A stretch of 14,158 nucleotides of DNA from CAYMPW01 sp964392725 (GCA_964392725.1 CAYMPW010000028.1:1-14158), one strand, 5' to 3'; shown: positions 1 through 6,945, numbered from the stretch's first letter. The notes: generated by a model from the letters alone, not told the origin. Numbers and translations: made by a program.

Positions 1-530
1 ACCTCAACAGTACATTGAGAACCCAGATTTTCCAGAACAACGAGAATCCTTTCCTCAGCCCATGTTTCCACCGTGTGGAAACTGCAGCAATGAGAGAAGA
101 AATCTGTCATTCGCCTGACCCCTGTATCGTATTGGCGACAAGCGGTATGATGTCGGGAGGTCCCGTAATGGAATACTTCAAAGAATGGGCAGATGATGAA
201 AAGAACTGGCTCTTATTCGTTGGTTACCAGAGTGAGGGAAGTATTGGACGTGCCATTCAGAGAGGAAGGAAAGAAATTACCCTTAATCAGAAAGGTAAAT
301 CCATTGATCTTAAAGTTAGAATCAATGTAGAAACTGTTGATGGTTTCTCAGGTCACTCCGATCGTAAACAAATGATGAAATTCATTGGTACAATGGAACC
401 CCGTCCCGATAAGATTGTTATTGGACACGGAGAAGACCGTAAGTGTATGGATCTCGCGTCTTCGATTTACAAGAAATATGGAATCGAAACAAAAGCTCCA
501 ATGAATCTTGAAACTATTAGATTAAGATAA
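1..530 (+). CDS. fttA: aCPSF1/FttA beta-CASP ribonuclease, C-terminal part (5' end outside window)
   Basis: This is the C-terminal part of the archaeal CPSF-like metallo-beta-lactamase/beta-CASP nuclease, the factor known to cleave nascent RNA 3' ends and terminate transcription. The frame is open from base 3 (Leu-Asn-Ser-Thr...) to a TAA at 528-530. The TTG at 15 is therefore internal and the gene begins upstream of the window. Family hallmarks are visible: ATSGMMSGGPVMEYF, a GFSGHSD block carrying the beta-CASP motif B histidine, a GHGED block carrying the motif C histidine, and the characteristic C-terminus ETIRLR. The KH domains and the lactamase core would lie upstream and cannot be seen. 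A strong hairpin with a U-run follows the stop codon. Identification rests on recognised motifs and is firm at family level; assignment to aCPSF1 rather than aCPSF2 rests on the C-terminal sequence. Confidence 0.93.
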   Translation, partial: LNSTLRTQIFQNNENPFLSPCFHRVETAAMREEICHSPDPCIVLATSGMMSGGPVMEYFKEWADDEKNWLLFVGYQSEGSIGRAIQRGRKEITLNQKGKSIDLKVRINVETVDGFSGHSDRKQMMKFIGTMEPRPDKIVIGHGEDRKCMDLASSIYKKYGIETKAPMNLETIRLR

Positions 531-535
531 ACACA

Positions 536-568
536 CAGGTGCTGAAAAGCACCTGAATCTTTTTTTAT
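536..568 (+). terminator. Intrinsic-type terminator of the aCPSF1 gene
   Basis: Six bases after the stop, CAGGTGCT pairs perfectly with AGCACCTG around a GAAA tetraloop (536-555). A run of seven T follows within 556-567. The hairpin-plus-U-tract form is unusually complete for an archaeon. The stem is symmetric and could also form in the opposing rubrerythrin transcript, but without a U-run on that side. Confidence 0.8.
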
Positions 569-593
569 ATAAATTTTGAATGGAATGGTAATA

Positions 594-609
594 GGCGCAT
601 TGCTGCGCC
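594..609 (-). terminator. GNRA hairpin after rubrerythrin
   Basis: On the minus strand GGCGCA-GCAA-TGCGCC forms a perfect 6-bp GC-rich stem with a GNRA tetraloop, 8 bases after the rubrerythrin stop codon. The sequence that follows is A/T-rich but has no clean U-run, so it may act as a 3'-end stabiliser as much as a terminator. Confidence 0.5.
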
Positions 610-616
610 GTTATGT

Positions 617-1156
617 TTACCAGTTTTGTGCTCTGACTTCAAAATAAGCCTGAGGGTGACTGCAAACAGGACACACTTTGGGTGCTTCTGCTGCAACGTG
701 AATGTATCCGCAGTTGCGGCATTTCCACATAACAACCTGATCTTTTTCGAAAACAACGCCTTCTTCAATGTTTTTGAGAAGTGCAAGGTATCTTGCTTCG
801 TGTGTTTTCTCGATGTTTCCAACGCCTTCCAAAAGATTTGCAATCTGAGTGAAACCTTCTTCGCGTGCAACTGCTGCGAAATCTGCATACATTGTTGTGT
901 ATTCGTAGTTTTCTCCGCTTGCTGCTTCTCTTAAGTTTTCAATGGTTTTTGGAACACCATTGTTGTGAAGTGCTTTGAACCAAAGTTTTGCATGTTCTTT
1001 CTCGTTCTCTGCAGTCTCCATGAAGATGTCTGCAATTTGCTCGTAACCTTCTTTTTTAGCCTGTGATGCAAAATATGTGTATTTTGTACGGGCCTGACAT
1101 TCACCTGCGAATGCTGTGAGAAGATTTGCTTCTGTTTTCGAACCTTTGAGTTCCAT
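617..1156 (-). CDS. rbr: Rubrerythrin
   Basis: Non-haem di-iron peroxidase that reduces hydrogen peroxide in the cytoplasm of anaerobes, using electrons passed through a rubredoxin-like centre. The 179-residue protein has the full two-domain form. A ferritin-like four-helix domain (about 1-135) carries the iron ligands in FAGECQARTKY (Glu19), ETAENEKEH (Glu50/Glu53/His54 region), REEGF (Glu99) and NIEKTHE (Glu116/His119). A C-terminal rubredoxin domain follows, with CRNCG (Cys146, Cys149) and CPVC (Cys162, Cys165). Length is usual for short rubrerythrins. The ATG start is preceded by a weak GAGG, but a TATA box about 25 bp upstream of the ATG suggests a leaderless transcript. It converges on the aCPSF1 gene and is monocistronic. 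It fits the strictly anaerobic lifestyle inferred from mttB. Confidence 0.96.
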   Translation of the reverse strand: MELKGSKTEANLLTAFAGECQARTKYTYFASQAKKEGYEQIADIFMETAENEKEHAKLWFKALHNNGVPKTIENLREAASGENYEYTTMYADFAAVAREEGFTQIANLLEGVGNIEKTHEARYLALLKNIEEGVVFEKDQVVMWKCRNCGYIHVAAEAPKVCPVCSHPQAYFEVRAQNW

Positions 1157-1174
1157 TTTATTGCCTCATAACAC

Positions 1175-1188
1175 CTTATAATTTAAAA
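1175..1188 (-). promoter_or_regulatory. TATA box of rubrerythrin
   Basis: Minus-strand TTTTAAATTATAAG is centred about 25 bp upstream of the ATG at 1156, which predicts a leaderless or near-leaderless mRNA. A second A/T block at 1190-1198 would give a short leader containing the GAGG sequence; the two cannot be separated by eye. Confidence 0.5.
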
Positions 1189-1258
1189 GTATTAAAATAC
1201 AAGGTTGGATTGAAAATCTCCAATAAAATCAATTCGTAACCCGATTTTTTACAAGAAT

Positions 1259-1267
1259 CTAATATAG
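1259..1267 (+). promoter_or_regulatory. TATA box of the TPR/membrane protein operon
   Basis: CTAATATAG is centred about 25 bp upstream of the ATG at 1288, so transcription probably starts on the start codon. The GGGGGT between them would then not be a ribosome binding site. Confidence 0.45.
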
Positions 1268-1287
1268 GGGGTAGAATATGTAGAACT

Positions 1288-1914
1288 ATGGCAGATATTG
1301 TATACGAAACAATACAAAAATCTAAAAGGCAAGCCGACAGCGGTAATCCAAAAGGAGCTGTAGATACATTGGAACAGTATCTACTAACAGATCCTCACAA
1401 CCCTGATGCCCGTATACAATTAGCAAGTGTCCAATACTACAGGTTGGGAAACACGGATAATGCGATTTTACAGCTTGAAGTTGTTTTGGATATTGAACCG
1501 GATAATATCAAGGCAAAGAAAGCATTGGTTACAATTTTAGCAGCCGATAAAAAATATATCCAAAAAGCAGACGATCTTTTCCAGGACATTTTGAAAACGG
1601 AATCCAACGCGGAAATCTACTTTGCATATGCCCATTTCTTGAAAATGCAAAAAACAGATTTTCAAGAATCTGCTATATATTACAAAAAAGCAATTGAATT
1701 GAATCCGGATTCCCAAGAATACCACCGCAATTATGCCGTTCTTCTTTTGAACGATCTTCGTGATTACCCCAATGCAAAAATCGAATTGGAAATTCTTAAG
1801 AAAATGTGTCCCAATGATGTGAAAATATCAAATGCATACTCTCGCCTTATGAGGCAGAAATTCGATAAAAACGGCAACCTGAAAAAAGGATTATTCGGAA
1901 GACCAAAAAGATAA
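1288..1914 (+). CDS. TPR-repeat protein
   Basis: A 208-residue soluble protein made mainly of tetratricopeptide repeats, which act as protein-interaction scaffolds. Repeats can be read at about residues 16-37 (GNPKGAVDTLEQYLLTDPHN), 39-72 (ARIQLASVQYYRLGNTDNAI.. ending IEPDN), 74-105, 109-144 (AYAHFLKMQ... ending ELNPDS) and 146-178 (YHRNYAVLLLN..). The helix-turn 'P-D/N' endings recur at roughly 34-residue intervals. The C-terminal tail (about 188-208) is strongly basic and ends GLFGRPKR. There is no signal peptide or membrane segment. Ten bases separate it from the next gene, a small membrane protein, so the two are probably co-transcribed and may act together. The partner protein and pathway are not identifiable from sequence. 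Confidence 0.85.
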   Translation: MADIVYETIQKSKRQADSGNPKGAVDTLEQYLLTDPHNPDARIQLASVQYYRLGNTDNAILQLEVVLDIEPDNIKAKKALVTILAADKKYIQKADDLFQDILKTESNAEIYFAYAHFLKMQKTDFQESAIYYKKAIELNPDSQEYHRNYAVLLLNDLRDYPNAKIELEILKKMCPNDVKISNAYSRLMRQKFDKNGNLKKGLFGRPKR

Positions 1915-1924
1915 TTGAGATACT

Positions 1925-2329
1925 ATGAATGAAAAACCTAAAAAGGGCGGTACAGCCCTTGAATCTTTCATTGCAGGATTAATCATGACTATTGTGTTAG
2001 TCGTATTTGTTCCAATCATTGTAGAAAGATACGTTCAAGGATTGATTGAATCTTTTGTAGGAACGTCAACGATTATTGGTATTACATCATCGGTTATTGT
2101 TTCAATACTCATGTGGTTGGTTATCTTAGGATTCATTTTTATTTTCGGAGGAGGATCAATTTTCCGTAAATTTGGAATATTAGGCATTTTAGGATTGATT
2201 GTTGCTTATGCCCTTCTTGATGATGTAACAGGGTGCATTATGCCCATAATTACAATGATTGTTGCATACGTTGGAGTGCGTGCACTTGACCGGATTATAC
2301 ATCCTCAACGCTATGCAACAAAAATATGA
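1925..2329 (+). CDS. Small polytopic membrane protein of unknown function
   Basis: A 134-residue protein of no family I recognise. It has a short basic N-terminus (residues 4-7 KPKK) followed by four hydrophobic segments: about 16-33, 49-74, 84-98 and 103-118. An amphipathic stretch (34-45) follows the first segment, and the tail is short and charged (RIIHPQRYATKI). An Asp-Asp pair (99-100) sits at the end of the third segment. The start is the ATG 10 bases after the TPR gene stop, with only a weak GAG upstream, which suggests coupled translation. The stop is TGA. A role with the TPR protein is inferred from operon position only. Confidence 0.75.
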   Translation: MNEKPKKGGTALESFIAGLIMTIVLVVFVPIIVERYVQGLIESFVGTSTIIGITSSVIVSILMWLVILGFIFIFGGGSIFRKFGILGILGLIVAYALLDDVTGCIMPIITMIVAYVGVRALDRIIHPQRYATKI

Positions 2330-2334
2330 CGGCT

Positions 2335-2360
2335 CAACATTAATATCGTAAAAAATGTTG
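2335..2360 (+). terminator. Weak hairpin after the membrane protein gene
   Basis: CAACATT pairs with AATGTTG (7 bp) around a 12-nt A/T-rich loop, five bases after the TGA, followed by TTATT. It is a plausible 3' end for the TPR/membrane protein transcript, but the stem is A/T-rich. Confidence 0.35.
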
Positions 2361-2440
2361 TTATTGGATATAATATATATAAAATATCGAAACTATTATA
2401 TATTGTAGACGAACCATTTCAAAAAAAATTTCAAAATCGA

Positions 2441-2464
2441 GACAACAAATAAATATGAGTTGTC
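2441..2464 (+). promoter_or_regulatory. TATA box framed by an inverted repeat, promoter of the candidate RNA
   Basis: GACAAC (2441-2446) and GTTGTC (2459-2464) flank AAATAAATATGA, whose TATA-like core lies about 28-30 bp upstream of the G-rich 5' stem of the candidate RNA at 2482. The 6-bp arms would place an operator on both sides of the TATA box. A second A/T block (2368-2384, ATATAATATATATAAAA) could serve as another promoter further upstream. Confidence 0.4.
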
Positions 2465-2481
2465 AATATTATTGTAATAAT

Positions 2482-2617
2482 GGACGAGGGTTGAGGCGTC
2501 GGTCTCAGCATCATCATTCGATTTCCTCCTTACCTTTCGAATGACTAGCACTCCTAACCCTCGCTTCCTCATCATATCTGTTTTTCAAATACTTTTCAGA
2601 TATGGTCTTTCTTTTCC
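2482..2617 (+). ncRNA. Candidate structured small RNA, no family recognised
   Basis: The 327-nt gap between the membrane protein and HMG-CoA reductase holds two nested or serial stems with no coding potential. CGAGGGTT (2485-2492) plus AGG (2494-2496) pairs with CCT (2553-2555) plus AACCCTCG (2556-2563), giving 11 bp with one bulged G; GGA/TCC may extend it outward. Inside it, TCATTCGA (2514-2521) pairs with TCGAATGA (2537-2544) and presents a 15-nt loop containing CCTCCTTACC, an anti-Shine-Dalgarno-like sequence. A second hairpin follows, CATATCTG (2573-2580)/CAGATATG (2597-2604), then a T/C-rich run (2605-2618) that could end transcription. A TATA box sits at the right distance upstream. 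It does not resemble tRNA, 5S, SRP or RNase P RNA, and it lacks canonical C/D spacing or an H/ACA tail. Stems are seen directly; transcription is inferred. Confidence 0.5.
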
Positions 2618-2624
2618 TTACAAA

Positions 2625-2634
2625 CATATATTTA
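2625..2634 (+). promoter_or_regulatory. TATA box of HMG-CoA reductase
   Basis: CATATATTTA is centred 27 bp upstream of the ATG at 2657, with no Shine-Dalgarno sequence between. The mRNA is probably leaderless and separate from the candidate small RNA upstream. Confidence 0.55.
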
Positions 2635-2656
2635 TCGTCTCGGCAATAACCTCATT

Positions 2657-3811
2657 ATGTCGAATAACCCAGGTCTGAAGAACAGAGGCTATTCTGAGAA
2701 TGATGTCAAAGAACGCTGCGAAGCCGTAGAAGAGTTTGCAGGCGTTAAACTTGACAACATCAGAGATTATAATTTCAATCCGGAATGCGCATCGAGAAAT
2801 ATCGAAAACATGATTGGAGTTACCCAAATACCTCTTGGCTTCGCAGGCCCTGTATCCATATCTGGAGAATATGCTAAAGGAAGTTTTATCGTACCCATGG
2901 CAACAACAGAAGGTGCGTTATTGGCATCCGTATCCCGTGGAATGTCCGTACTTTCAGACAACAATTCGATTTACGCAAAAGTCATTTACGATAACATGAC
3001 ACGCGCGCCCGTATTCCGTGTAAATGGAATAGATCACGCAATGAAAGTTATTGATTGGATTGATAACAACAGACCTTTGATTGATGAGGCCGTACAATCC
3101 ACAACCAACCACGGAAAACTTATCGATATCGAACCATACCCCAATGGTCGCAGTTTATACATCAGATTTATTTACGCTACGGGAGACGCGATGGGAATGA
3201 ATATGGCAACCATTGCAACTGAATCCATTTGCAGACTTATTGAAGAGAAAACAGATGCTACTTTGATTTCTGTTTCCGGAAATATGTGTACGGATAAGAA
3301 ACCCGCAGCGATCAACATTCTCAGAGGTCGTGGAAAAACCGTAATGGCCGAAGCAACAATTTCTGCAGAAGTTGTTGAGAAAAGATTACACACAACAACA
3401 GATGCCATTGTTGAAACAAACTACCGCAAAAACCTTGTTGGAAGTACAATGGCCGTTTCTTTAGGCTCCAATGCCCACGCAGCAAACATGGTTGCAGCCA
3501 TATATTTGGCAACAGGACAGGATCCCGCACAGGTTGTTGGCGGAAGTATGACCACGACGACTTGTGAAAATGTTGATGGTGATTTATACATCTGCGTCAG
3601 AATGCCCAATGTTGAAGTTGGAACTGTAGGTGGAGGAACAAGACTTCCCACTCAGTCGGATGCGTTGAATATTCTGGGATGTGTCGGAGACGGTAAAGCC
3701 CGTAAATTTGCGGAAATTGTTGCGGCAACTGTTTTGGCCGGAGAACTCTCCACGCTTGCTGCACAGGCTGCAGGACAGTTGGGTAAAGCTCACTCGGAAT
3801 TGGGTCGCTAA
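2657..3811 (+). CDS. hmgA: HMG-CoA reductase (NADPH)
   Basis: Reduces 3-hydroxy-3-methylglutaryl-CoA to mevalonate, the committed step toward the isoprenoid ether lipids of archaea. It is soluble and cytoplasmic. The 384-residue length is typical of archaeal enzymes, which lack the eukaryotic membrane anchor. Class I motifs are in order: ENMIGVTQIPLGFAGP (50-65), TTEGALLASVSRG with the catalytic Glu85, the nucleotide-binding TGDAMGMNM (175-183), SGNMCTDKKPAAIN with the catalytic Lys214, GQDPAQVVG with Asp289, GTVGGGT (322-328), and the near C-terminal catalytic His379 in AHSELGR. All catalytic residues are present. It starts at an ATG 27 bp from a TATA box. The next gene, pheT, has its own TATA box, so the two are probably separate transcription units. 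Confidence 0.97.
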   Translation: MSNNPGLKNRGYSENDVKERCEAVEEFAGVKLDNIRDYNFNPECASRNIENMIGVTQIPLGFAGPVSISGEYAKGSFIVPMATTEGALLASVSRGMSVLSDNNSIYAKVIYDNMTRAPVFRVNGIDHAMKVIDWIDNNRPLIDEAVQSTTNHGKLIDIEPYPNGRSLYIRFIYATGDAMGMNMATIATESICRLIEEKTDATLISVSGNMCTDKKPAAINILRGRGKTVMAEATISAEVVEKRLHTTTDAIVETNYRKNLVGSTMAVSLGSNAHAANMVAAIYLATGQDPAQVVGGSMTTTTCENVDGDLYICVRMPNVEVGTVGGGTRLPTQSDALNILGCVGDGKARKFAEIVAATVLAGELSTLAAQAAGQLGKAHSELGR

Positions 3812-3830
3812 TCGTTTCTGCGCAAAAATC

Positions 3831-3838
3831 CTTTATAC
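3831..3838 (+). promoter_or_regulatory. TATA box of pheT
   Basis: CTTTATAC, preceded by an A-rich stretch that could act as BRE, is centred about 25 bp upstream of the pheT ATG at 3860. No Shine-Dalgarno sequence lies between, so a leaderless transcript is expected. Confidence 0.55.
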
Positions 3839-3859
3839 GGATTCAACCTTCCAGCAGAT

Positions 3860-5518
3860 ATGCCGGTCATAAACTTCAGTTACAGCGATCTTTGTTCTCT
3901 CTTAGAGGAGAAAATACCCGCTAAGACTTTAATGGACAGAATACCCCAAATCGGAGCAGATATGCACGATACAGAAGGCGATGAAGACGAAATGTCTGTC
4001 GAATTCTTCCCAGATCGTCCCGACCTCTACAGCGTAGAAGGACTTACAAGGGGACTTAGGGCTTTTCTCGATATTGAACCCGGCATGACCGAATATGAAG
4101 TTCAGGAAACCGATATTGACGTTTACATAGATCCAAGCGTCAAAGACGTTCGTCCTTACTTCCACTGCGCGGCAATTTACGACATCGTTATCGATGATCA
4201 CGTCTTGAAATCCATGATGGAAATTCAGGAAAAACTTCACATTACAATCGGTAGAAAGAGATCCAAAATCGCAATCGGCATTCACGATATGGATAAAGTC
4301 TACGCTCCTTTTACGTACAAAGCCGTGGGACCTCATGATGTAAGTTTCATACCTTTGGCAAAAACCACCAAATCGGATTTGGAAGAAATCCTTGAAACAC
4401 ATGAAAAAGGAAAGGATTACGCACACCTTCTCAAAGGAAAAGAAAAATATCCCTTGGTTGTAGATTCACTTGGAAACATTCTTTCCTTCCCACCAATCAT
4501 TAATGGTGCTTTAACCGCAGTAACTACGTCTTCCCGCAATCTTTTGATTGATGTTACAGGTACAGACGAAAAGACGGTTAAAGGAGCTTTAAACATCATT
4601 GTAACAGCCTTAGCAGAACGCGGAGGAACAATCGGAGAAGTACACATGCATGACGTAGACAGGGATTTCGAATCACCTGATTTGTCACCCTCCAGTCATG
4701 AAATTTCAATCTCCGAATGTAACAAATTCCTTGGTCTTTCACTTTCAGCCGAAGAAATGGTTGAATCTCTTAACAGAATGGGTTTGGACGCTCTTGCAGA
4801 AGGCGATGTAATGCACATCGAAGTTCCTGCAACAAGGTTAGACATAATGCACAAAGTAGACTTGTTTGAAGATGTAGCTACAGGATATGGATTTGATAAA
4901 TTCGGAGGAACATATTCCTTATCTCAAACGATTGGTCACATGCAGCCTTTAACAAGCTTTTCCGAAAGCATAAGAGACATCATGATTGGACTTGGATTCA
5001 CCGAAATTACAACACTTACGCTTAGCTGTGAGAAAGATGAATTCGAACTTTCTGGAATTCCTGAAGTTGATGTTGTAAAAGTTACAAATCCAATTACAGA
5101 AGAACACACCTGCCTTCGTGCATCCTTGATGCCGAGTCTTATGAGAATTCTTAGACGTAACAAGCACAGAGATCTTCCCCAGAAGATTTTTGAAGTCGGT
5201 GCAGTCGTCCGCAATAATAAAAAGAATAACAGACTCTGTGCACTTTGTACCGCGTCCAGAACTTCATTTACCGAAATTAAATCAATTTCTGAATCAATTC
5301 TCAGAGAAATCGGTACAGAATATACTATCGCATCTTGTAACGATCGTACATATGTACCCGGAAGAGGTGCGGAAATAATCGTTAATGGAAAAATGATTGG
5401 AACATTTGGAGAAGTTTCACCACAGGTTGTAGTTGACTTCGACATTAACCACCCAATCATAATGGTTGAAATTGATTTAGATGGATTTATTGCTGAAAAA
5501 GCAGGAAGTCTTTTCTGA
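3860..5518 (+). CDS. pheT: Phenylalanyl-tRNA synthetase beta subunit
   Basis: Beta subunit of the (alpha-beta)2 phenylalanyl-tRNA synthetase. The 552-residue length matches the short archaeal/eukaryotic type, without the extra tRNA-binding N-terminal and anticodon-binding C-terminal domains of bacterial PheT. The N-terminal block contains VEFFPDRPDLYSVEGLTRGLRAFL (about 47-70, typical B1-like region). A B3/B4 editing-type region covers about 90-260. The B5 DNA-binding-fold domain is around 275-345, with EVPATRLDIMHKVDLFEDVA. A catalytic-like pseudo-synthetase core follows (about 360-552). The partner pheS is not in the window. The stop codon is followed 11 bases later by the peroxiredoxin ATG, whose GAGGTG overlaps the pheT stop, so these two genes are co-transcribed. 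Confidence 0.96.
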   Translation: MPVINFSYSDLCSLLEEKIPAKTLMDRIPQIGADMHDTEGDEDEMSVEFFPDRPDLYSVEGLTRGLRAFLDIEPGMTEYEVQETDIDVYIDPSVKDVRPYFHCAAIYDIVIDDHVLKSMMEIQEKLHITIGRKRSKIAIGIHDMDKVYAPFTYKAVGPHDVSFIPLAKTTKSDLEEILETHEKGKDYAHLLKGKEKYPLVVDSLGNILSFPPIINGALTAVTTSSRNLLIDVTGTDEKTVKGALNIIVTALAERGGTIGEVHMHDVDRDFESPDLSPSSHEISISECNKFLGLSLSAEEMVESLNRMGLDALAEGDVMHIEVPATRLDIMHKVDLFEDVATGYGFDKFGGTYSLSQTIGHMQPLTSFSESIRDIMIGLGFTEITTLTLSCEKDEFELSGIPEVDVVKVTNPITEEHTCLRASLMPSLMRILRRNKHRDLPQKIFEVGAVVRNNKKNNRLCALCTASRTSFTEIKSISESILREIGTEYTIASCNDRTYVPGRGAEIIVNGKMIGTFGEVSPQVVVDFDINHPIIMVEIDLDGFIAEKAGSLF

Positions 5519-5529
5519 GGTGTACAATC

Positions 5530-6000
5530 ATGGAAATAGGTGATAAATTCCCGGAGTTCGAATTACAGGACGAAAACGGAGAAATCGTAAAAAGTTCTGA
5601 TTTGAATGGTATAAGATATATCATCTATTTCTATCCCAAAGATAATACTTCGGGATGCACCAGAGAAGCTATTGATTTTACATCTGTTATGCCCAAACTT
5701 ATGATGAGAAACATTCCCATCTTCGGAGTTAGCAGAGATTCCGCCAAAACACACAAAGGATTCATGGAAAAACAGAGCCTTAAAATCAAATTACTCAGTG
5801 ATCCAAATCATTCGCTTACAGAATCTGTCGGAGCATGGGGTAAAAAAATGATGTACGGTAAAGAAACCGAAGGCGTCATTCGTTCTACATTTATTGTTAG
5901 TAAAGATGGATCTGTTGAAGCAATATGGTCAAAAGTAAAAGTTGATGGCCATGTTGAAAAGGTTGCTGAAAAAGCAATTCAACTCAGTAAAGACGTTTGA
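5530..6000 (+). CDS. Peroxiredoxin, BCP/PrxQ-like, single cysteine
   Basis: Thiol peroxidase that reduces peroxides and organic hydroperoxides in the cytoplasm. The 156-residue protein has the BCP/PrxQ layout: FELQDENGE start, YFYPKDNTSGCTREA active site with peroxidatic Cys43, and the conserved Arg118 in VIRSTFIVSKDG. Two features differ from the family norm. The Pro of the usual TPGC motif is Ser here (TSGC). Cys43 is also the only cysteine in the protein, so neither the PrxQ resolving Cys five residues later nor any other is available, which implies a one-cysteine mechanism with an outside thiol reductant. Translation starts at an ATG with GAGGTG about 8 bases upstream. Its stop codon directly abuts the stop codon of the converging gene on the other strand. 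Confidence 0.93.
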   Translation: MEIGDKFPEFELQDENGEIVKSSDLNGIRYIIYFYPKDNTSGCTREAIDFTSVMPKLMMRNIPIFGVSRDSAKTHKGFMEKQSLKIKLLSDPNHSLTESVGAWGKKMMYGKETEGVIRSTFIVSKDGSVEAIWSKVKVDGHVEKVAEKAIQLSKDV

Positions 6001-6945
6001 TTACTCGTTCATACGAGGAACCAATGCTGCAAGAACAGATTGTTCTGTAAGTTCTTTCCTATTGAGAATACCTTTTGTAAGGAATCCTATCGCACCTTCA
6101 TTGTGTCCGATGTCTTCCTTCCCGTAAATCTCATTCATCGCTTCACTTACAGTTTTTCCATTACGTACAGAAGCGGCAACTTCGTCAGGATATCTAAAAC
6201 CGGAACCCATGCCGATTGTCTTTTTTCCTTCTGCATCGATTATTACACAGTGCTGAATATCGTAAAGTCCGTCGTGCATTTCAAAAACACCGGCTTCGAT
6301 TCCAACCGATATGTCATGATCTTTGAGTGCTGCCTTTGCACGATTCTCCGCACCAAGGCATGTTTCCTCTTCGAAGGGCTGCTCTGGGACATTACTTGAT
6401 ACATTCTCCGATGTTATCCTGATGTCGCCGTAAACGCGCTCAAAAACGGTTCTTACGGCTTCAATCTTGATACGGTTTGTAGAACCTACAGCCACATCCA
6501 AAACATCAGGATTTCCCGTGCGTCCATATTTCCCAAGAATAATGTCCGATGATGACATTTTTTCGCCATCGGTTGTTTCCACAAGAGATACGATTTCCAA
6601 CTCCATTTTATCGAGTTTACGTTCTTCTCTTGATTTGCAAACAGCTTTTCCGTTTTCGGCCGTTTCTTCAGATACAACCAAAACATCCACAGTATCCATA
6701 AATTCAGGGGGACCGTAAACATCATCGATCTCGAAAATAAGCCAAGGAATTTCTTTTGTTGAAAGATATTCAATCAATGCTGCTCTTCTTATGTTGATTG
6801 GATTGATATAATCGCGTGATGAAGATGCCATCTCATCGGATGTAATTCCAATGAAAACATCCTCTCCCAATTCAAATGCACGATCGATAAGGGCTTTGTG
6901 TCCTGCATGGAATACATTGAAAGTTCCGGCTACGGCTGCTCTCAA
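6001..6945 (-). CDS. Fusion: phosphopantetheine adenylyltransferase + DUF84 (inosine/xanthosine triphosphatase-like)
   Basis: A 314-residue two-domain protein. The N-terminal part (about 1-145) is an archaeal/eukaryotic-type phosphopantetheine adenylyltransferase, the CoA-synthesis step making dephospho-CoA. It has GTF (7-9), the nucleotidyltransferase HAGH (13-16) and an SSSDI motif (131-135) in place of ISST-type motifs. The C-terminal part (about 148-314) matches the non-canonical purine NTPase family that removes ITP/XTP: VAVGSTNRIKIEAV at its start, GIEAGVF and DEVAASV further on. The start codon is TTG, directly after the TGA of the preceding zinc-ribbon gene, with GGGAG 8 bases upstream. 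No earlier in-frame start is possible, and the protein then begins as the family does (MRAAVAGTFNVFHAGH). It is last in the srp54 operon. Confidence 0.9.
   Translation of the reverse strand: MRAAVAGTFNVFHAGHKALIDRAFELGEDVFIGITSDEMASSSRDYINPINIRRAALIEYLSTKEIPWLIFEIDDVYGPPEFMDTVDVLVVSEETAENGKAVCKSREERKLDKMELEIVSLVETTDGEKMSSSDIILGKYGRTGNPDVLDVAVGSTNRIKIEAVRTVFERVYGDIRITSENVSSNVPEQPFEEETCLGAENRAKAALKDHDISVGIEAGVFEMHDGLYDIQHCVIIDAEGKKTIGMGSGFRYPDEVAASVRNGKTVSEAMNEIYGKEDIGHNEGAIGFLTKGILNRKELTEQSVLAALVPRMNE

Noticed and set aside
2500..2580. C/D-box guide RNA on the minus strand of the 2482-2617 region
   Set aside because: Two ATGATGA sequences and one CTGA occur on the minus strand, but the spacing is wrong (three bases between box C and CTGA, no D' box at guide distance). 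The TATA box and U-rich end support the plus strand.
2482..2617. Known structural RNA (tRNA, 5S, SRP RNA, RNase P RNA)
   Set aside because: No cloverleaf, no SRP helix-8 motif, no RNase P conserved blocks, and the structured part is far too short for SRP or RNase P RNA.
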